Shown here piece after piece: positions 28,793-32,682 of a DNA stretch of 32,682 nt. This DNA comes from Candidatus Zambryskiibacteriota bacterium (GTDB taxonomy: Bacteria > Patescibacteriota > Minisyncoccia > Phycocordibacterales > DATGWK01), in assembly GCA_023264565.1 (NCBI GenBank), contig JAHFLV010000007.1:1-32682 (forward strand). Reading direction: 5' to 3'. A program made the translations under genes and the position numbers. The stretch's first letter is position 1. Every line of letters starts with the position of its first letter. The notes beneath the pieces are model-generated. The model did no database searches. It was not told the DNA's origin and worked only from the letters and a program-made list of their open reading frames with translations.

Positions 28793-29111
28793 ATTTAATC
28801 TTCTCGATCTGAACCTTCATGAATGGCTGTCGGTGACCGTTTTTCTTGAAGTATCGGCTCTTTTGTTTGTATTTGATCACAGTAACCTTTGGAGCTCGGC
28901 CAGCTGATTTGAAAGTGGCTTCAACCTTTGCACCTGAAATGAAAGGTGTGCCGATAGTAGTATTTGAACCGTCATCAACCAAGAGAACCTTGTCGAAAGT
29001 GACCTTATCACCTTCTTTCATATCACCATCAAGCTTCTCAATAGTAATAACATCGCCAGATTTTACCTGGTATTGCTTGCCGCCGGTTTCGATGACTGCG
29101 TATTCGTTCAT
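28791..29111 (-). CDS. rplU: 50S ribosomal protein bL21
   Basis: MNEYAVIETGGKQYQVKSGDVITIEKLDGD...YKQKSRYFKKNGHRQPFMKVQIEKIK; start trimmed from the ORF-track start. Confidence 0.96.
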   Translation of the reverse strand: MNEYAVIETGGKQYQVKSGDVITIEKLDGDMKEGDKVTFDKVLLVDDGSNTTIGTPFISGAKVEATFKSAGRAPKVTVIKYKQKSRYFKKNGHRQPFMKVQIEKIK

Positions 29112-29225
29112 ATCCGGATATTCTACATATATACGGGAAAAATGCAACAAATAGGCCCAATAGAGCCGTTATTTGGGCAAAACACAGTAGATAGCCTGAA
29201 AGGCATCAGAACCCTTGTGTTACCA

Positions 29226-29253
29226 TTGACTTTTTATAAATTAGTGCTATTAT
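29226..29253 (+). promoter_or_regulatory. Sigma70-type promoter with extended -10 for the 23-aa microprotein
   Basis: TTGACT-N16-TATTAT with TGC before the -10. Confidence 0.7.
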
Positions 29254-29328
29254 AAATACAGAAGCTGGTTATGTTTCCAGCCCTGATCCACGAAGGAATC
29301 GTGGAAACTCCATTTGTTGGGAGATGTC

Positions 29329-29400
29329 ATGAACAAGTCTCGAGTCGCGTTCTATGCCTTTCTGGCAATCATGCTCGGCTTCGCTCTGGCCTCGATCTAA
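29329..29400 (+). CDS. Putative membrane microprotein (23 aa)
   Basis: MNKSRVAFYAFLAIMLGFALASI*; GGGAG SD; promoter upstream and terminator downstream. Confidence 0.5.
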   Translation: MNKSRVAFYAFLAIMLGFALASI

Positions 29401-29424
29401 TCCATCAAACTGAAGATTCGAACA

Positions 29425-29453
29425 CCGCCCGCACTCTGTGCTGGCGGTTTTTT
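29425..29453 (+). terminator. Intrinsic terminator of the microprotein unit
   Basis: CCGCC-c-GCAC-tct-GTGC-t-GGCGG-tttttt. Confidence 0.85.
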
Positions 29454-29488
29454 ATTACACACGAACAATCAAATATTATTTAAGAAAG

Positions 29489-29522
29489 AAAAAACCCACC
29501 ATGCTTTGCAGCTAGGTGGGTG
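29489..29522 (-). terminator. Intrinsic terminator of the candidate ncRNA
   Basis: Minus strand ACCCACC-tagctgcaaagcat-GGTGGGTTTTTT. Confidence 0.8.
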
Positions 29523-29645
29523 TCGACAAGCTAGGTCCTGATGGAACTTATTGTCTGGGTCAGACAGAGAATGTTCGAACGCACTCTCTTTCTCTTACCA
29601 CTTCGGACTTTCATCCGCGTATTGGTTCCCGGACCGCTCGTGTTT
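29489..29645 (-). ncRNA. Candidate structured ncRNA of unknown class
   Basis: Minus strand: promoter TTGACC-N16-TAGGAT (29677-29650), paired arms GGTCC-g-GGAAC / GTTCC-atca-GGACC, inner hairpins AGAGAGTG-N8-CATTCTCT and TGTCTG-acc-CAGACA, terminator ACCCACC...GGTGGGT-TTTTT. Confidence 0.6.
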
Positions 29646-29716
29646 GGATATCCTAACTCTTTAATGATTTCGGTCAAGGATTATCCTCGTTTTATTTTTC
29701 TGTTTTTAATCCCTGT

Positions 29717-30823
29717 TTATTCTTCCTGGTCAGTATCGGGTTTTGCGACAATCACAGACTCGAGTCCGGCTGAATTTCCAGCGATTTTCAAAACGTCTTT
29801 ATCAATTTTTAAAAGTTCTTTTTGAGCACGGTTGTAGTGGTTTACCGTTGTACCAAGAGATGAGCCAAGCGACGACATGTATTGGTCGTATGCAGCAATA
29901 TGTTTACCTAAATCCTCTACCCTCTTTCGAATCTCTTTAGCTGATTCTTCGATTTGTAGTGCCTTGAGACCCTGGAGAACGGTCTGGAGATATGCCAAGA
30001 AAGATGTTGGTGAGGTAATGATGACTCGGCGATCTTTGAAGGCGTATTCGATAAGGTCACGAGTATTCACTTTAACCGCACCAACCTGAGCGACCAGAAG
30101 GTCATAATAGATGGCTTCGTGCGGAATAAACATGAACGCAAAGTCCATAGTGTTTTCAGCTGGCTTTACGTACTTTGAAGTTTCATCGATGCGGTTTTTG
30201 AGATCGCGACGAAACGCGGTTTCGAGCTCTTCACGTCGAACTGGATCTTTTTCATCAACTAAACGATTGTAATTTTCGAGAGAAAACTTTGAGTCGATCG
30301 GAATGATTTTATCTTTTACAAAAACCACAGCGTCGACGATCGTGCCATCGTTGAACTCGTACTGCATTTGGTAGCTGCCGGTCGGCATCACGTTCTTCAA
30401 AAGGGTTTCCAAATAGTATTCACCCAAAATACCGCGTTGCTTTGGATTTTTCAAAATGTCCTGCAAAGACTGAAGCTGGTCAGCAAAAGACACAACTTGT
30501 TTGTTTGTTTCGTCGAGCTTAGTGAGCCCCATAGTGACATCGCGAATGAGCTTTGCGGATTCACCGAACTGATTTCGCATCGATTCGTTTTGGTTGCGCA
30601 TTGATTCACTCACCTGTCGGTTGGTCTCGCCCATTTTGGCATCGATAGTTTTTGAAAGTTCGTTAATATGCTGGAGCATGAGTGACATGGCTGGATCTGG
30701 CTTCCCCGCCAATTCATCTTCTGACTTTTTTGCATTACTAAGCCGTTGCATCAAAACCCACAGAAAACCAGCGTTTAATAAAACAATAATTGCGACGATT
30801 ATGATGACAGCGGTAGTAGACAT
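29717..30823 (-). CDS. rmuC: DNA recombination protein RmuC homologue
   Basis: N-terminal TM, coiled coil, KQRGILGEYYLETLLKNVMP, VDAVVFVKDKIIPIDSKFSLENY, FMFIPHEAIYYDLL. Confidence 0.93.
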   Translation of the reverse strand: MSTTAVIIIVAIIVLLNAGFLWVLMQRLSNAKKSEDELAGKPDPAMSLMLQHINELSKTIDAKMGETNRQVSESMRNQNESMRNQFGESAKLIRDVTMGLTKLDETNKQVVSFADQLQSLQDILKNPKQRGILGEYYLETLLKNVMPTGSYQMQYEFNDGTIVDAVVFVKDKIIPIDSKFSLENYNRLVDEKDPVRREELETAFRRDLKNRIDETSKYVKPAENTMDFAFMFIPHEAIYYDLLVAQVGAVKVNTRDLIEYAFKDRRVIITSPTSFLAYLQTVLQGLKALQIEESAKEIRKRVEDLGKHIAAYDQYMSSLGSSLGTTVNHYNRAQKELLKIDKDVLKIAGNSAGLESVIVAKPDTDQEE

Positions 30824-30870
30824 GGGGCAATTATACTACAGGGCGCGGCTTATGATACTATTTTCTCCAT

Positions 30871-31326
30871 ATGACACTTCAAGAAAAAATCAAAAGCGAT
30901 ATGGTTCAGGCAATGAGAGACAAAGACGCTGTAAAGGTTAGCGTTCTTCGCGGTCTTATGGCCAATTTCACAACTGAACTTGTGAATAAAAAGCGAAAGC
31001 CAGATGAAGTATTAAGTGACGAAGAAGTTACGACCGTCATCATGCGAGCTATCAAGCAACGCAAAGACTCAATCGACCAATTCAAAAAAGGTGGTCGCGA
31101 AGATCTTGTGGCTTCTGAAACAGCTGAGCTTGCGGTGATTGAAGGTTTCGCTCCTAAACTCATGTCTCCTGAAGAAATTATGGTATTCGCAAAACAAAAG
31201 AAAGCAGAAATGGATGTTGCTGATAAAACCGGAATGGGCAAACTCATGAGCGCTCTTATGAAAGATCTCAAGGGAAAAGCAGATGGTGCTGATGTTAAAA
31301 CGGCAGTTGAGTCGTTATTCCAATAA
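30871..31326 (+). CDS. GatB/YqeY domain protein
   Basis: MTLQEKIKSDMVQAMRDKDAVKVSVLRGLMA...KQRKDSIDQFKKGGREDLVASETAELAVIEGFAPKLMSPEEI...GKLMSALMKDLKGKADG. Confidence 0.93.
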   Translation: MTLQEKIKSDMVQAMRDKDAVKVSVLRGLMANFTTELVNKKRKPDEVLSDEEVTTVIMRAIKQRKDSIDQFKKGGREDLVASETAELAVIEGFAPKLMSPEEIMVFAKQKKAEMDVADKTGMGKLMSALMKDLKGKADGADVKTAVESLFQ

Positions 31327-31380
31327 CCAACCCTCCAGAAATAACATAAAAAATGCCCGCAAATTAGTGGCTTTTATATA

Positions 31381-31409
31381 TTGACAAATAGCATGAATAG
31401 TGCTATTAT
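31381..31409 (+). promoter_or_regulatory. Sigma70-type promoter with extended -10
   Basis: TTGACA-N17-TATTAT with TGC before the -10; closely resembles the 29226 promoter. Confidence 0.75.
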
Positions 31410-31470
31410 ACAAACAGAAATAACGTCACCGTGTTGGTGACAAAACAGCACTTTTACAGGAGCTAGAAAA

Positions 31471-31893
31471 ATGAATCAGCGTGATTTTGTTAACCGTATC
31501 ATGGGCTTCATGACAGCAATCGTACTCATCGCAATTCTTGCTTTTGTGTTCACCCACATTGGGGGCAAGACCGTCAGCGTGGAGTATGTGAATCTGCCAT
31601 CGGCCCGGGCGTTCAGCCTGCAGGTGCCGACCATCCAGAGCGAGAATGCGGTCTGGGCAACGAACACACCCTTCAAGATGACCTACATCTTCCCAGACAA
31701 GTCGCATGCGATCTACCAGACACCCGACAACCAGCTCGTGGAAACCACGAACAAGCAGGTCATCGACCTGGTCAACCGCAACGAGTACTTCGTCATAAAC
31801 GAAGGGGCGTATCGTGGTCCTCACGGCCTGATGAAGCTCACCGAGCATGACATCGACTTCACCAAGGCCGACTACTACGCCGTCGGCCCGTAA
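31471..31893 (+). CDS. Hypothetical membrane-anchored/secreted protein (140 aa)
   Basis: SD AGGAG before ATG; N-terminal TM (TAIVLIAILAFVFTHIG); own promoter, leader hairpin and terminator. Confidence 0.75.
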   Translation: MNQRDFVNRIMGFMTAIVLIAILAFVFTHIGGKTVSVEYVNLPSARAFSLQVPTIQSENAVWATNTPFKMTYIFPDKSHAIYQTPDNQLVETTNKQVIDLVNRNEYFVINEGAYRGPHGLMKLTEHDIDFTKADYYAVGP

Positions 31894-31916
31894 ACTCGAA
31901 CGATATCGAGTACACC

Positions 31917-31948
31917 AAACACCTTGCGATAGCGCGGGGTGTTTTTTA
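31917..31948 (+). terminator. Intrinsic terminator of the 31471 gene
   Basis: AAACACC-ttgcgatagcgcg-GGGTGTTTttt, preceded by hairpin ACTCGA-acgata-TCGAGT. Confidence 0.8.
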
Positions 31949-31970
31949 TTTCTAAAATTTCCTGAGATTC

Positions 31971-32401
31971 CTACAACTTTTGTGCCGTAATAAAAAGCTT
32001 ATTAAAAGGAAATTCCATCCCACTTTTTGGTTCCCGTCTTTCAACTCTCATTATTCGAAAACCCGCATTCTCCAAATATTTTCTAATTTCAGCTTCAGTA
32101 AATAAATTAATGAACATTTTTACTTCCGGTTTATATACAACAGAAAAATATCCATCTCGATCCATTGACGTAATTGGTTCTTGTAATGCAAGGTATGCGT
32201 AGCCACCAATTTAAGCACCCGAGCAATTCCTTCAACCGACATCGTCACATCTTTTTCCGGAATATGAATCAGAGAATAATTTGCAAAAACACCATCAAAA
32301 CTTTTATCTGGGAAATCCAATTTGCGTAAATCCATTTGAATCATTTTGAGGTCGGGGTGTTGCAAACTACAGCCTCTTTTCTGGCTTTCTGAAAACTTCA
32401 A
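31971..32401 (-). pseudogene. Class I SAM-dependent methyltransferase remnant (N-truncated, frameshifted)
   Basis: Two minus-strand ORFs in different frames; motif-I region missing; FPDKSFDGVFANYSLIHIPEKD then, after a frameshift near 32209, GGYAYLALQEPITSMDRDGYF...FTEAEIRKYLENAGFRIMRVE. Confidence 0.8.
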
Positions 32402-32420
32402 AACAATGAAAGACTTCGAG

Positions 32421-32492
32421 TGACCCTACGGGGAATCGAACCCCGCTTTGGAGCTTGAGAAGCTCCCGTCCTAGCCGATAGACGATAGGGCC
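32421..32492 (-). tRNA. tRNA-Glu (anticodon CTC)
   Basis: Minus strand GGCCCTA...GGAGC-TTCTCAA-GCTCC...GCGGGGTTCGATTCCCCG-TAGGGTC; full cloverleaf; CCA not encoded. Confidence 0.95.
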
Positions 32493-32541
32493 ATAGTACT
32501 ACGCACAGAACATAAACTTACCTCAAAAGTAGCTTGATTTC

Positions 32542-32654
32542 AAACAAAGATAAGACATTTGAGAAATGAGTTTCCGGAGGCGCGTAGGCGCCGAGAGTAG
32601 CGAAAACCCAGCAGGGTTTATCGCGCTCATTTCGAGAATGTCTTATCTTTGTTT
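32542..32654. repeat. 113-bp nested inverted-repeat element
   Basis: 29-nt arms AAACAAAGATAAGACATTTGAGAAATGAG / CTCATTTCGAGAATGTCTTATCTTTGTTT (26/29 pairable; outer 18 perfect); inner hairpins GGCGC-gtag-GCGCC and AAACCC-agca-GGGTTT. Confidence 0.85.
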
Positions 32655-32682
32655 CCACTCAGGCTCCTGACGGACCAAAAGC

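Noticed and set aside
29154-29177. Hairpin GCCCAA-N12-TTGGGC upstream of rplU
   Set aside because: 6-bp stem without a clear T run; too weak to call a terminator or ribosomal-protein leader
29570-29620. GGATGAAAGTCCGAAG resembling the RNase P RNA core (GAGGAAAGUCCG)
   Set aside because: Partial match only; the unit is about 155 nt and lacks the other RNase P conserved regions
31426-31848. 140-aa minus ORF opposite the 31471 gene
   Set aside because: The plus ORF has promoter, SD, signal-like TM and terminator

Overview
The window looks like a compact, core-gene-rich bacterial chromosome segment, probably Patescibacteria/CPR (Parcubacteria-like); this is inferred from gene content and was not searched. 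Recognisable genes, in order: grpE-dnaK-dnaJ; trpS; scpA-scpB; a D-Ala-D-Ala carboxypeptidase; mraY-ftsW-murG; gltX; an M23 coiled-coil peptidase; a cluster of two small membrane proteins, a GH1 glycosidase, an EamA transporter and a GH-A-like glycosidase; a DUF1653 protein; an SLT-like protein; a DnaQ-like exonuclease; rpmA; rplI; an S41 protease; cysS; dnaB; recR; an EamA transporter; rplU; rmuC; a YqeY-like gene; a decayed methyltransferase; and tRNA-Glu(CTC). The most striking signal is a split in expression architecture. Core genes lack Shine-Dalgarno (SD) sequences, and several have a -10 box only 6-7 nt before the ATG, which suggests leaderless mRNAs. Eight isolated accessory genes instead carry an SD, usually with a TTGAC(A/T) promoter and their own intrinsic terminator. 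Other items worth checking are a probable structured ncRNA with promoter and terminator (29489-29645, minus), a second structured RNA candidate (17790-17895), a 113-bp nested inverted-repeat element at the right edge (32542-32654), a 17-bp inverted repeat abutting rplU, a terminator-like hairpin directly after a promoter in the SLT gene leader, and a 23-aa membrane microprotein with a structured leader. No CRISPR array, rRNA or transposase was seen.
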